Assembly: GCF_017948455.1 (NCBI RefSeq)
Contig: NZ_JAFFSU010000008.1
Location: forward strand, 1 to 64,000
Direction of reading: 5' to 3'
Length of the DNA: 64,000 bases
DNA from: Streptomyces sp. GESEQ-4
GTDB taxonomy: Bacteria; Actinomycetota; Actinomycetes; Streptomycetales; Streptomycetaceae
The translations under genes and the position numbers were made by a program. Position 1 is the first letter of the stretch; every line of letters starts with the position of its first letter. Below are positions 1-8,234 of the stretch, in pieces. The notes below the pieces were generated by a model. It had not been told where the DNA came from. It ran no database searches and saw only the letters and a program-made list of their open reading frames with translations.

Positions 1-347
<347 letters not shown>

Positions 348-351
<4 letters not shown>

Positions 352-1415
352 CCCCGGAACCTCACCTTCCCCAGAACACCCGAGCATCGGCCGCCTCCAC
401 CAGGGGTGACGACAAGACAGGCCTCGCGCAAGCCGCCCCAGCAACCACCCCGAACCGCGGCCCCCACCTCCTCCGTTTCGGCTACGGAACCAACGGCCTC
501 GCCGACCTCCGTCTCGACGACGCCCTCTCCCTGCTCGCCGACCTCGGCTACGACGGAGTCGGGCTGACCCTCGACCACATGCACCTCGACCCGATGGCGC
601 CCGACCTCGCCGCCCGCACCCGCCGGGTCGCGCAACGGCTGGACGCGCTCGGGCTGGACGTCACCGTGGAGACCGGCGCCCGCTATGTGCTCGACCCGCG
701 CCGCAAGCACGGCCCTTCTCTGCTGGACGCCGATCCGGCGGATCGGGCGCGCCGGGTCGACCTGCTGATCCGGGCCGTCCGGGTCGCCGCGGACCTGGGC
801 GCGCACGCGGTCCACTGCTTCAGCGGAATCACCCCGGCCGGGACGGACACGGACACGGCGTGGAAGAGGCTGGCCGAGTCGCTCGAACCGGTCCTGGATG
901 CCGCCACCGACAACGACGTCCCGCTCGCTGTCGAACCGGAACCGGGTCACCTCCTCGCCACCCTCGCCGACTTCCACCGTCTCCGGGAGACCTTCGGTGA
1001 CGCCGAGTACCTGGGCCTGACCCTCGACATCGGCCACTGCCAGTGCCTGGAACCCCTGCCGCCCGCCGACTGCGTTCGCGCCGCCGCCCCCTGGCTGCGG
1101 CACGTCCAGATCGAGGACATGCGCCGCGGCATCCATGAACACCTCCCTTTCGGAGACGGCGACATCGATTTCCCGCCGGTACTCGCCGCCCTCGCCGCCA
1201 CCGGCTACCAGGGCCTGACCGTCGTCGAACTGCCCCGCCACTCCCACGCGGGCCCACACCAGGCCGAACTCTCCCTTCCCTTCCTCCAGCAGGCCGCCGG
1301 ACAGTACGCCGCCGAACAGCACGCGGCCGGACAGCACGCCCCCGCCCCACACACCCCTCCCGTCGCACCACCCCACGGCGAGCCCTCCGCCACCCCTGAA
1401 GGGAGCACCCCATGA
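348..1415 (+). CDS. sugar phosphate isomerase/epimerase-like TIM barrel (ebo operon)
   Basis: A 355-residue protein with a non-conserved N-terminal 40 residues, then an AP-endonuclease-2/xylose-isomerase type TIM barrel. Visible barrel motifs are LLADLGYDGVGLTLDHMH, HAVHCFSG, PLAVEPEPGHL (metal-binding Glu of this fold) and LTLDIGHCQCLE, then HVQIEDM and PFGDGDIDFPPVL near the end. The family includes isomerases and epimerases with a divalent metal; the substrate here is unknown. The C-terminal 40 residues are a low-complexity Ala/Gln/His/Pro tail. It overlaps eboC upstream and eboA downstream by four bases each, so it is translated as part of the ebo operon. It is one of several barrel proteins in this operon. 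Confidence 0.8.
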
Positions 1416-2122
1416 CGCAACCGCACGCCGCGCCGGAGCCCCCCGCGGCCGGCACCCAAGGCGGCACCGCACTCGCCCTCACCCCGCTGGACGAGCTGCA
1501 CCGCCACCTCACGACCCGCCTTGCCGGTGCCGCCCGGGCCTGGCTGGACCAGGCTCTCGACGAGGCCGCCGCCCATCCCGGCACACACGGCCCCATCTCG
1601 GTGTGGGAGCTGCGCCTCGCTGAGGCCGGCCGCCGCTGCGGAGCCGACCATGCCGACGCCGCCCGCGTCCTGATCCTGCACGCGGCCCACGCCGACGCCG
1701 ACGCCCTCACCCGGGTCTACTCCCAGGGCACCGCCGCCGAACGCCGAGCCGTCCTGCACGCCCTGCCCCACCTCGTGCCGGGCCCGGACGCCCTCCCGCT
1801 CGTCGAGGACGCCCTGCGCACCAACGACACCAGCCTCCTCGCCGCGGCCGTCGGCCCGTACGCCGCCCGTCACCTCACCCCCCACCACTGGCGGCACGCG
1901 GTCCTGAAGTGCCTGTTCACCGGCGTGCCGGTCGACGAGGTGGCCGACCTGGAACGCCGCGCCCACGGCGACGCCGAACTCGCCCGCATGCTCGGCGACT
2001 ACGCGGCCGAACGCAGCGCCGCGGGCCGTCCCGTACCGGAGGACCTGCACCGCGTCCTGGCCCTGACCGAGCCCGGACCCACACGGCACTCAGCTGCCGA
2101 CCCCCACGGCAAGGAGTCCTGA
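1412..2122 (+). CDS. eboA: EboA domain-containing protein
   Basis: A 236-residue soluble, alpha-helical, Ala-rich protein. The segments LAGAARAWLDQALDEAAAH, ADAARVLILHAAHADADAL, GTAAERRAVLHALPHL and EDALRTNDTSLLAAAVGPYAA, followed by LTPHHWRHAVLKCLFTGVPV, are characteristic of EboA. EboA has no known catalytic activity; it occurs in ebo clusters of cyanobacteria, pseudomonads, actinobacteria and algal endosymbionts, which have been linked to traffic of a metabolite towards the periplasm or exterior (family knowledge). Its start overlaps the preceding barrel gene and its stop overlaps eboB (TGATG at 2120-2124), so all are coupled. Confidence 0.85.
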   Translation: MTQPHAAPEPPAAGTQGGTALALTPLDELHRHLTTRLAGAARAWLDQALDEAAAHPGTHGPISVWELRLAEAGRRCGADHADAARVLILHAAHADADALTRVYSQGTAAERRAVLHALPHLVPGPDALPLVEDALRTNDTSLLAAAVGPYAARHLTPHHWRHAVLKCLFTGVPVDEVADLERRAHGDAELARMLGDYAAERSAAGRPVPEDLHRVLALTEPGPTRHSAADPHGKES

Positions 2123-2970
2123 TGCGCATCTTCGACCCCCACATCCACATGACGTCACGGACCACCGACGACTACCAGGCCATGCACGCGGCCGGTGTCC
2201 GCGCCGTCGTCGAGCCCTCCTTCTGGCTCGGCCAGCCCCGCACCTCTCCCGCCACCTTCCTCGACTACTTCGACTCCCTCCTCGGCTGGGAACCCTTCCG
2301 CGCGGCCCAGTACGGCATCGCCCACCACTGCACGCTCGCCCTCAACCCCAAGGAGGCGAACGACCCGCGCTGCCTCCCCGTCCTCGACGAACTGCCCCGC
2401 TATCTCGTCAAGGACCAGGTCGTGGCCGTCGGTGAGATCGGCTACGACTCCATGACCCCCGCCGAGGACACCGCGCTCGCCGCCCAGCTCCAGCTCGCCG
2501 CCGACCACGGCCTGCCCGCGCTGGTGCACACCCCCCACCGCGACAAGCTGGCCGGCCTGCGCCGCACCCTCGACGCCGTCCGGGAGTCCGCGCTGCCCCC
2601 GGAACGCGTCCTGGTCGACCACCTCAACGAGACCACCGTCAAGGAGGCCAAGGACAGCGGCTGCTGGCTGGGCTTCTCCGTCTATCCCGAGACCAAGATG
2701 GACGAGCAGCGGATGGTGGCGATCCTCCAGCAGTACGGCCCCGAGCAGGTGCTGGTGAACTCCGCCGCCGACTGGGGCCGCAGCGACCCCCTGAAGACCC
2801 GCAAGGTCGCCGATCTGATGCTGGCCGAGGGCTTCACGGAGGACGACGTCGACCGGGTGCTGTGGCGCAACCCCGTCGCCTTCTACGGCCTCAGCGGACG
2901 ACTCGTCCTCGACGTCGCCGCCACCGACGCCACCCACGAGGGCAACTCCATCCTGCGCGGCGGGGAGTGA
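2122..2970 (+). CDS. eboB: TatD-family metal-dependent hydrolase EboB
   Basis: Start chosen at ATG 2122, overlapping the eboA stop, because the protein then begins MRIFDPHIHMTSRTTDDY, with the D-x-H-x-H metal motif of TatD/amidohydrolase barrels at residues 5-9. Further metal-site motifs are VAVGEIGYDSM (Glu), PALVHTPHRDK (His) and LVDHLNETT (His). At 282 residues it has the usual TatD length. It is predicted to be a cytoplasmic phosphoesterase or hydrolase; the substrate within the ebo system is not known. A four-base gap separates it from eboE. Confidence 0.88.
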   Translation: MRIFDPHIHMTSRTTDDYQAMHAAGVRAVVEPSFWLGQPRTSPATFLDYFDSLLGWEPFRAAQYGIAHHCTLALNPKEANDPRCLPVLDELPRYLVKDQVVAVGEIGYDSMTPAEDTALAAQLQLAADHGLPALVHTPHRDKLAGLRRTLDAVRESALPPERVLVDHLNETTVKEAKDSGCWLGFSVYPETKMDEQRMVAILQQYGPEQVLVNSAADWGRSDPLKTRKVADLMLAEGFTEDDVDRVLWRNPVAFYGLSGRLVLDVAATDATHEGNSILRGGE

Positions 2971-2973
2971 GCG

Positions 2974-4143
2974 ATGCGCTTCCGCCACCCCGACGGTTCC
3001 ACCGTCCACCTCGCCTACTGCACCAACGTCCACCCCGCCGAAACCCTCGACGGAGTCCTCGCGCAACTCCGCGACCACTGCGAACCCGTGCGCCGGCGCC
3101 TCCACCGCGACCGCCTCGGCATCGGCCTCTGGCTCGCCAAGGACGCCGCCCACGCCCTCGTCACCGACCCGTCCGCCCTGCGCGGACTGCGCACCGAACT
3201 CGACCGCCGCGGCCTCGAAGTCGTCACCCTCAACGGCTTCCCCTATGAAGGATTCGGCGCCGAAGAGGTCAAGTACCGCGTCTACAAGCCGGACTGGGCC
3301 GACCCGGAACGTCTCGACCACACCTTCGCCCTGGCCCGCGTCCTCGCCGCGCTGCTCGCCGACGATGTCACCGAGGGCACCATCTCCACGCTGCCCCTGG
3401 CCTGGCGCACCGCCGCCACCGAGGAGCGCTCCGCGACGGCCCGCACCGCCCTGCTCGCGCTCGCCGAACGCCTCGACGCCCTCCACGAGTTGACCGGCCG
3501 GTCCATCCGCATCGGCCTGGAACCGGAGCCCGGCTGCGTCGTCGAGACCACCGCCGACGCCCTCGCTCCGCTGACCGCGATCGCGCACGACCGCATCGGC
3601 ATCTGCGTCGACACCTGCCACCTCGCCACCTCCTTCGAAGACCCGCACACCGCCCTGGACGCGCTCACCGAAGCCCGCGTCCCTGTCGTCAAGTCCCAGC
3701 TCTCCGCCGCCCTGCACGCCGAACACCCCCATCTCCCCGAAGTCCGTACGGCCCTCGCCGCCTTCGACGAACCCCGCTTCCTGCACCAGACCCGCACGGC
3801 CACCGCCGCCGGCCTGCGCGGCACCGACGACCTCGGCGAAGCCCTCAACGGCGACTCCCTCCCCGACGGCGCCCCCTGGCGCGCCCACTTCCATGTCCCG
3901 CTGCACGCGGCCCCCGCCGCGCCCCTCACCTCCACGCTCCCCGTGCTCAAGTCCGTACTGACCCGCCTGGTGGGCGGCCCGCACCCGCTCACCAGCCACC
4001 TCGAGGTCGAGACGTACACCTGGCAGGCCCTCCCGCCCGAGCTGCGTCCCCGCGGCCGGACCCAGCTCGCCGACGGCATCGCCGCCGAACTCGCCCTCGC
4101 CCGCGATCTGTTGACGGACCTCGGCCTGAAGGAACTGCCATGA
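2974..4143 (+). CDS. eboE: metabolite traffic protein EboE (TIM barrel)
   Basis: A 389-residue xylose-isomerase-like barrel that starts MRFRHPDGSTVHLAYCTNVH and continues HPAETLDGVLAQL, typical of EboE. Later motifs include LEVVTLNGFPYEGF, KYRVYKPDWADP, IGLEPEPGCVVE (metal-ligand Glu) and IGICVDTCHLATSFE, with HFHVPLH near residue 310 and SHLEVETYTW near 350. These resemble sugar-phosphate isomerase active sites but no reaction has been assigned to EboE. Its stop overlaps the eboF start (ATGA, 4140-4143). The neighbouring genes make the ebo assignment secure. Confidence 0.88.
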   Translation: MRFRHPDGSTVHLAYCTNVHPAETLDGVLAQLRDHCEPVRRRLHRDRLGIGLWLAKDAAHALVTDPSALRGLRTELDRRGLEVVTLNGFPYEGFGAEEVKYRVYKPDWADPERLDHTFALARVLAALLADDVTEGTISTLPLAWRTAATEERSATARTALLALAERLDALHELTGRSIRIGLEPEPGCVVETTADALAPLTAIAHDRIGICVDTCHLATSFEDPHTALDALTEARVPVVKSQLSAALHAEHPHLPEVRTALAAFDEPRFLHQTRTATAAGLRGTDDLGEALNGDSLPDGAPWRAHFHVPLHAAPAAPLTSTLPVLKSVLTRLVGGPHPLTSHLEVETYTWQALPPELRPRGRTQLADGIAAELALARDLLTDLGLKELP

Positions 4144-5528
4144 CCCGATCCGAAGGGCCCACTCCTCTCCTCGTCCTCGATGTCGTCGGTCTCACCCCCC
4201 GCCTGCTGGACCACATGCCCCACCTCAAGACGCTCGCCCAGTCCGGCTCCCGCGCACCGCTCGGCACCGTCCTGCCGGCCGTCACCTGCGCCGCCCAGTC
4301 CACGTTCCTCACCGGCACCCACCCGTCCGAGCACGGCATCGTCGGCAACGGCTGGTACTTCCGCGAACTCGGCGACGTCCTGCTGTGGCGGCAGCACAAC
4401 GGCCTGGTCGCCGGAGACAAGCTCTGGGACGCCGCCCGCCGCGCGCACCCCGGCTACACGGTCGCCAACATCTGCTGGTGGTACGCCATGGGCGCCGACA
4501 CCGACATCACCGTCACCCCCCGTCCGGTCTACTACGCCGACGGCCGCAAGGAACCCGACTGCTACACCCGGCCCCCGGCCCTGCACGACGAACTCACCGA
4601 GAAACTCGGCACCTTCCCCCTCTTCCACTTCTGGGGACCCGGCGCGGACCTGGTCTCCAGCCGCTGGATCATCGACGCGACCCGTCACATCATGCGCACC
4701 AGGCACCCCGACCTGACGCTCTGCTACCTCCCTCACCTCGACTACGACCTGCAGCGTTTCGGCCCCGACGACCCACGCTCCCTCAAGGCGGCCGGCGACC
4801 TGGACGCGGCCCTGGCCCCGCTCCTGGCCGACGCCCGCGCCGAAGGCCGTACCGTCGTCGCCCTGTCCGAGTACGGCATCACCCGCGTGAGCCGCCCGGT
4901 CGACATCAACCGCGCACTGCGCCGCGCCGGCCTGCTCGAAGTCCACACGCAGGACGGCATGGAGTACCTCGACCCGATGGCCTCACGGGCCTTCGCGGTA
5001 GCGGACCACCAGATCGCCCATGTCTACGTACGCCGACCCGAAGACCTGGAGGCCGTCCGGCAGGCGCTGCACGATCTGCCCGGCATCGAGCAACTCCTCG
5101 ACGACGAGGGAAAGAAGGCCCACCATCTCGACCATCCGCGCTCCGGCGAGCTGGTCGCCGTGGCGGAGCCGGACGCCTGGTTCACGTACTACTACTGGCT
5201 CGACGACGACCGCGCGCCCGACTTCGCGCAGCTGGTCGAGATCCACCGCAAACCCGGCTACGACCCCGTCGAGCTCTTCATGGACCCGCTCGACCCCTAT
5301 GTGAAGGTCAAGGCGGCCACCGCCCTGGCCCGCAAGAAACTCGGCATGCGCTACCGCATGGCGGTCGTGCCCCTGGATCCCTCACCTATTCGCGGCAGCC
5401 ACGGCCGCCTCCCGGCGAGCGACGACGACGGTCCGCTCTTCATCTGCTCCACCCCCCGCGCTGTCGGTGACCGCGTCGCGGCCACCGATGTGAAGTCACT
5501 GCTGCTCCAACTAGCCGGTCTCACCTGA
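4140..5528 (+). CDS. eboF: alkaline-phosphatase-superfamily protein EboF (nucleotide pyrophosphatase-like)
   Basis: A 462-residue protein of the nucleotide pyrophosphatase/phosphodiesterase branch of the alkaline phosphatase superfamily. The first metal Asp lies in LLVLDVVGLTPRLLDHM, and the nucleophile region is PAVTCAAQSTFLTGTHPSEH, with Thr as likely nucleophile. Later comes LCYLPHLDYDLQRFGPDD. The position that is usually SDHG in this superfamily reads LSEYGITR, so two usual metal ligands are substituted; this may be typical of the ebo branch. No signal peptide is visible, so it should act in the cytosol on the metabolite handled by the operon. It ends the tightly coupled ebo block. Confidence 0.8.
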   Translation: MTRSEGPTPLLVLDVVGLTPRLLDHMPHLKTLAQSGSRAPLGTVLPAVTCAAQSTFLTGTHPSEHGIVGNGWYFRELGDVLLWRQHNGLVAGDKLWDAARRAHPGYTVANICWWYAMGADTDITVTPRPVYYADGRKEPDCYTRPPALHDELTEKLGTFPLFHFWGPGADLVSSRWIIDATRHIMRTRHPDLTLCYLPHLDYDLQRFGPDDPRSLKAAGDLDAALAPLLADARAEGRTVVALSEYGITRVSRPVDINRALRRAGLLEVHTQDGMEYLDPMASRAFAVADHQIAHVYVRRPEDLEAVRQALHDLPGIEQLLDDEGKKAHHLDHPRSGELVAVAEPDAWFTYYYWLDDDRAPDFAQLVEIHRKPGYDPVELFMDPLDPYVKVKAATALARKKLGMRYRMAVVPLDPSPIRGSHGRLPASDDDGPLFICSTPRAVGDRVAATDVKSLLLQLAGLT

Positions 5529-5608
5529 GGAGTGAACCCATCAGGTCCGACTGGTCACAAGTGAAGCACTCACCACTGACAACGCCCTCCCACCACGAGG
5601 AGTTCCAG

Positions 5609-6670
5609 ATGAGCCGCACACCCCGCACCGCCAGATCCAGCAAGGCGCACGACCCCGAACTGGCCCACCGCCTCAGCAGACGAGGCATGCTCGGCGTGGC
5701 CGCCGGCGCCACCGCCGCCGCCCTGCTCGGCGCCACCTCCACTCCGGCCGTCGCCGCGACCGACGCGACAGCCGGCGCCCAGCGCCGCGGCCGTCCCGTC
5801 CTGCCCCCCGGCCGCCTGGGCATCCAGCTCTACAGCCTCCGCGACAAGGTCTCCACCCTCGGTTTCGCCGCCGTCTTCGCTGAACTGGAGAAGTACGGCT
5901 ATGACGAGGTCGAGTTCGCCGGATACACCCAGGGTTCGGCGGGCCCGATCACGCTCGCCCAGCTCAAGCGGCTGGCGAGGAACCACGGTCTGAACCCGAT
6001 CGGCAGCCACGTCGGCTACTACTCCGACGACCCGAACGCCTACACCTTCGCGCAGAACCTCACCAAGGTCCTCGACGACGCCCAGGCCCTCGGCCTCAAG
6101 CACATCGGCACCGCGTCGAACCCGTTCCGCTACGGCTCGACCGTCGACGCGTGGAAGCGCGCCGCCGAGGAGTTCAACACCTACGGCGCGGCGGCGAGGG
6201 CCCGCGGCATGAAGTTCTACCAGCACAACCACTCCGAGGAGTTCTCCTTCGCCACCGACAAGCCGAACGTCCGCCTCTACGACGTGCTGCTCGCCGAGAC
6301 CGACCCGAAACTCGTGTACCTGGAGATGGACATCTTCTGGGCGTACTCGGGCCAGTTCCGCTTCTCCAAGCGGGTCGACGGCACGCCCGCCCCCTTCGAG
6401 CCCCTCGACTACGTACTCAAGCAGCCGGACCGCTACCCGCTGTTCCATGTGAAGGACGGCGAGAGCGACCCGTCGAATCAGTACGGCTACCGCATGACCG
6501 ACGTCGGCGACGGCGACATCGACTACCAGCGCTTCATCTCCGGCGTCACGCGCCTGAAGGGCCACCGCCTGGCCCACCACTGGCAGGCCGAACACGACAA
6601 CCCGACCGAGTCCTTCACGTTCGCCCGCCGGTCCAGTGCGCACCTGCACTCACTGCGTGAGAAGTGCTGA
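5609..6670 (+). CDS. Tat-exported sugar phosphate isomerase/epimerase-like protein
   Basis: Start set at ATG 5609 because a good ribosome site (cgaggag, 5596-5602) lies six bases upstream; an in-frame ATG at 5561 lacks one. The N-terminus has a twin-arginine signal, LSRRGMLGVAAGATAAALLG, with cleavage likely after ATSTPAVA. The mature part is an xylose-isomerase-like barrel: RLGIQLYSLRD, ELEKYGYDEVEFAGYT, GMKFYQHNHSEEF, LVYLEMDIFWAYSG and PLFHVKDGE, then TDVGDGDIDYQRFI near the end. It is an exported member of the same fold as the two barrels in the ebo operon 80 bases upstream, so it may act on the exported product; that link is inference. A strong bidirectional hairpin follows. Confidence 0.85.
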   Translation: MSRTPRTARSSKAHDPELAHRLSRRGMLGVAAGATAAALLGATSTPAVAATDATAGAQRRGRPVLPPGRLGIQLYSLRDKVSTLGFAAVFAELEKYGYDEVEFAGYTQGSAGPITLAQLKRLARNHGLNPIGSHVGYYSDDPNAYTFAQNLTKVLDDAQALGLKHIGTASNPFRYGSTVDAWKRAAEEFNTYGAAARARGMKFYQHNHSEEFSFATDKPNVRLYDVLLAETDPKLVYLEMDIFWAYSGQFRFSKRVDGTPAPFEPLDYVLKQPDRYPLFHVKDGESDPSNQYGYRMTDVGDGDIDYQRFISGVTRLKGHRLAHHWQAEHDNPTESFTFARRSSAHLHSLREKC

Positions 6671-6684
6671 ACGGCACACTCACA

Positions 6685-6729
6685 CACGAGGAGGCCCCTC
6701 CCGAGCTCCGCGGGAGGGGCCTCCTCGTG
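6685..6729. terminator. bidirectional hairpin terminator
   Basis: An 18-bp perfect stem: cacgaggaggcccctccc at 6685-6702 pairs with gggaggggcctcctcgtg at 6712-6729 across a 9-base loop. It lies between convergent genes ending at 6670 (+) and 6731 (-), so it can terminate both. Confidence 0.9.
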
Positions 6730-6730
6730 C

Positions 6731-8113
6731 TCACGCCGTCTCCTCGCCGAGCGGGTGCGGGTTGGGAGTGATGCGGCCCTTGTCGCGCCCTGGTGGACTC
6801 AGGAACACTGCCACGCAGCCGGCGAAGAGCGAGATGGAGCCGGCCAGGATGAAGGCACCCGAGTGTCCCCAGGCACCGACGACCACGGCACCCATGCCGG
6901 CGCCCAGACCGGAGACGAGCTTGGCGCTGTAGACCATGCCGTAGTTGGACGCGTTGTTGTTCTCACCGAAGTAGTCCGCGGTGAGCGCGGCGAACATCGG
7001 GAAGATGGCGCCGCCGCCGAAGCCGGAGATCGAGGAGAAGACCAGGAACAGCGGCAGGTTCTTCATGTCGGCCGACCAGAGGATGCCGTACTGGGACAGG
7101 CCCAGGATGACGCAGACGGCGAGCAGGCACCGCTTGCGGCCGTAGAGGTCGGAGAGCCAGCCGATGACGCCGCGGCCGGTGCCGTTGACGATCGCCTTGA
7201 GGGACATGGCGGTTGCCACGATGCCGCCCGCGAATCCGGCTTCCTCGCCGATGTCCACCTGGAAGGCGATACCGAAGATGTTCACGCCGGACGTGCACGC
7301 CAGACAGAACCACATCAGGGCCACCCGGCCTGTCTTCCACGCCTCCTTGGGGGTGTACTGCTTGACGGCCGGTGGGTTCATGCGCAGCGAGCGTGCCGCG
7401 CGCGGGTCCTTCGGCGGGTTGAGCGGGTCGATCGTCGCGGGCCACCAGTTCTTCGGCGGGTCCCTGAAGAAGTAGCCGGAGCACGCGACCATCCCGGCCA
7501 GGAACACACCCACCGAGACCAGCACCCAGCGGAAGTTGGTGAGGTCCATGTAGCCGTTGAAGAGGAAGACGAAGGGCACCGAGCCATAGGCGAAACCGCC
7601 GTTGACGAACCCGGTCTTGCCGCCCTTCCGCTCCGGATACCACTTGCCCACCATGTTGACGCAGGTGGCGTACACCATGCCCGCGCCCATACCGCTGAAC
7701 ACGCTGAAGCCGACATAGGCGACGATCACGTGCGGCGCGAAGGCCAGTGACAAATAACCCAGCAACGTGCCCGTCGCGCCGAGCATCATCGCCCAGCGGG
7801 CGGGCAGTTTGCCGCTCTCACGCAGTTTTCCCGCGGGGAAGGCCACCGCGGCCTGGAAGAAGACCCAGACGGTCATCATCCAGAAGATGTGCATGCTGTT
7901 CCAATGGTGCGCGGTGTGCAGCGTGTCCTCGGCGGACGCGAACGCGTACTCGGCGGAGGAGATGCCCATCATGCCGATCCAGGGCAGGATCACCATCCAC
8001 TTGCGTTTGCGACCCATGATGTCGATGTCGGACTCGCCGATGCGGTAGACGCGTCCGTTCTTGTCGGTCACCTCCCGGTAGGCGGTGACCGATGAAACGT
8101 CGGTGGTAGTCAC
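6731..8113 (-). CDS. OxlT-like MFS oxalate/formate antiporter
   Basis: The likely start is GTG 8113 (VTTTDVSSVTAYREVTD), giving 460 residues with about 12 membrane helices. The transporter core begins KWMVILPWIGMMGISSAEYAF; the MFS loop 2-3 region reads FPAGKLRESGKLPARWAMML, then LGYLSLAFAPHVIVAY, GMGAGMVYATCVNMVGKWYPERKG (an OxlT-type helix 4 to 5 loop) and, in the second half, GRGVIGWLSDLYGRKRCL. OxlT-family proteins exchange oxalate for formate. Placement beside oxc, frc and an acyl-CoA ligase fits import of oxalate with export of the formate made from it. A hairpin at 8190-8222 separates it from the upstream operon, so it probably has its own promoter in 8114-8189. Confidence 0.8.
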   Translation of the reverse strand: MTTTDVSSVTAYREVTDKNGRVYRIGESDIDIMGRKRKWMVILPWIGMMGISSAEYAFASAEDTLHTAHHWNSMHIFWMMTVWVFFQAAVAFPAGKLRESGKLPARWAMMLGATGTLLGYLSLAFAPHVIVAYVGFSVFSGMGAGMVYATCVNMVGKWYPERKGGKTGFVNGGFAYGSVPFVFLFNGYMDLTNFRWVLVSVGVFLAGMVACSGYFFRDPPKNWWPATIDPLNPPKDPRAARSLRMNPPAVKQYTPKEAWKTGRVALMWFCLACTSGVNIFGIAFQVDIGEEAGFAGGIVATAMSLKAIVNGTGRGVIGWLSDLYGRKRCLLAVCVILGLSQYGILWSADMKNLPLFLVFSSISGFGGGAIFPMFAALTADYFGENNNASNYGMVYSAKLVSGLGAGMGAVVVGAWGHSGAFILAGSISLFAGCVAVFLSPPGRDKGRITPNPHPLGEETA

Positions 8114-8189
8114 AGTTGGTTGCACCCCTAGCGTCGAAAGTTCTGGCCAGCGCCCCCTGTCCAATGCCTTTCGTGCGCGCGCGGGTCCC

Positions 8190-8222
8190 GGGGCCGGCCG
8201 ACGCGCACCGTCGGCCGGCCCC
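8190..8222 (-). terminator. hairpin terminator after the oxalate enzyme operon
   Basis: A 14-bp perfect GC-rich stem (ggggccggccgacg at 8190-8203 with its complement at 8209-8222, 5-base loop) directly downstream of the minus-strand ligase stop at 8235. It would end or attenuate the oxc-frc-ligase transcript before the carrier gene. Confidence 0.75.
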
Positions 8223-8234
8223 TGCTCCCTCACC

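Noticed and set aside
2155..3999. Long minus-strand open frame opposite eboB/eboE
   Set aside because: Low-complexity Gly/Val/Glu composition typical of the antisense frame of high-GC genes; the plus strand carries coupled ebo genes.
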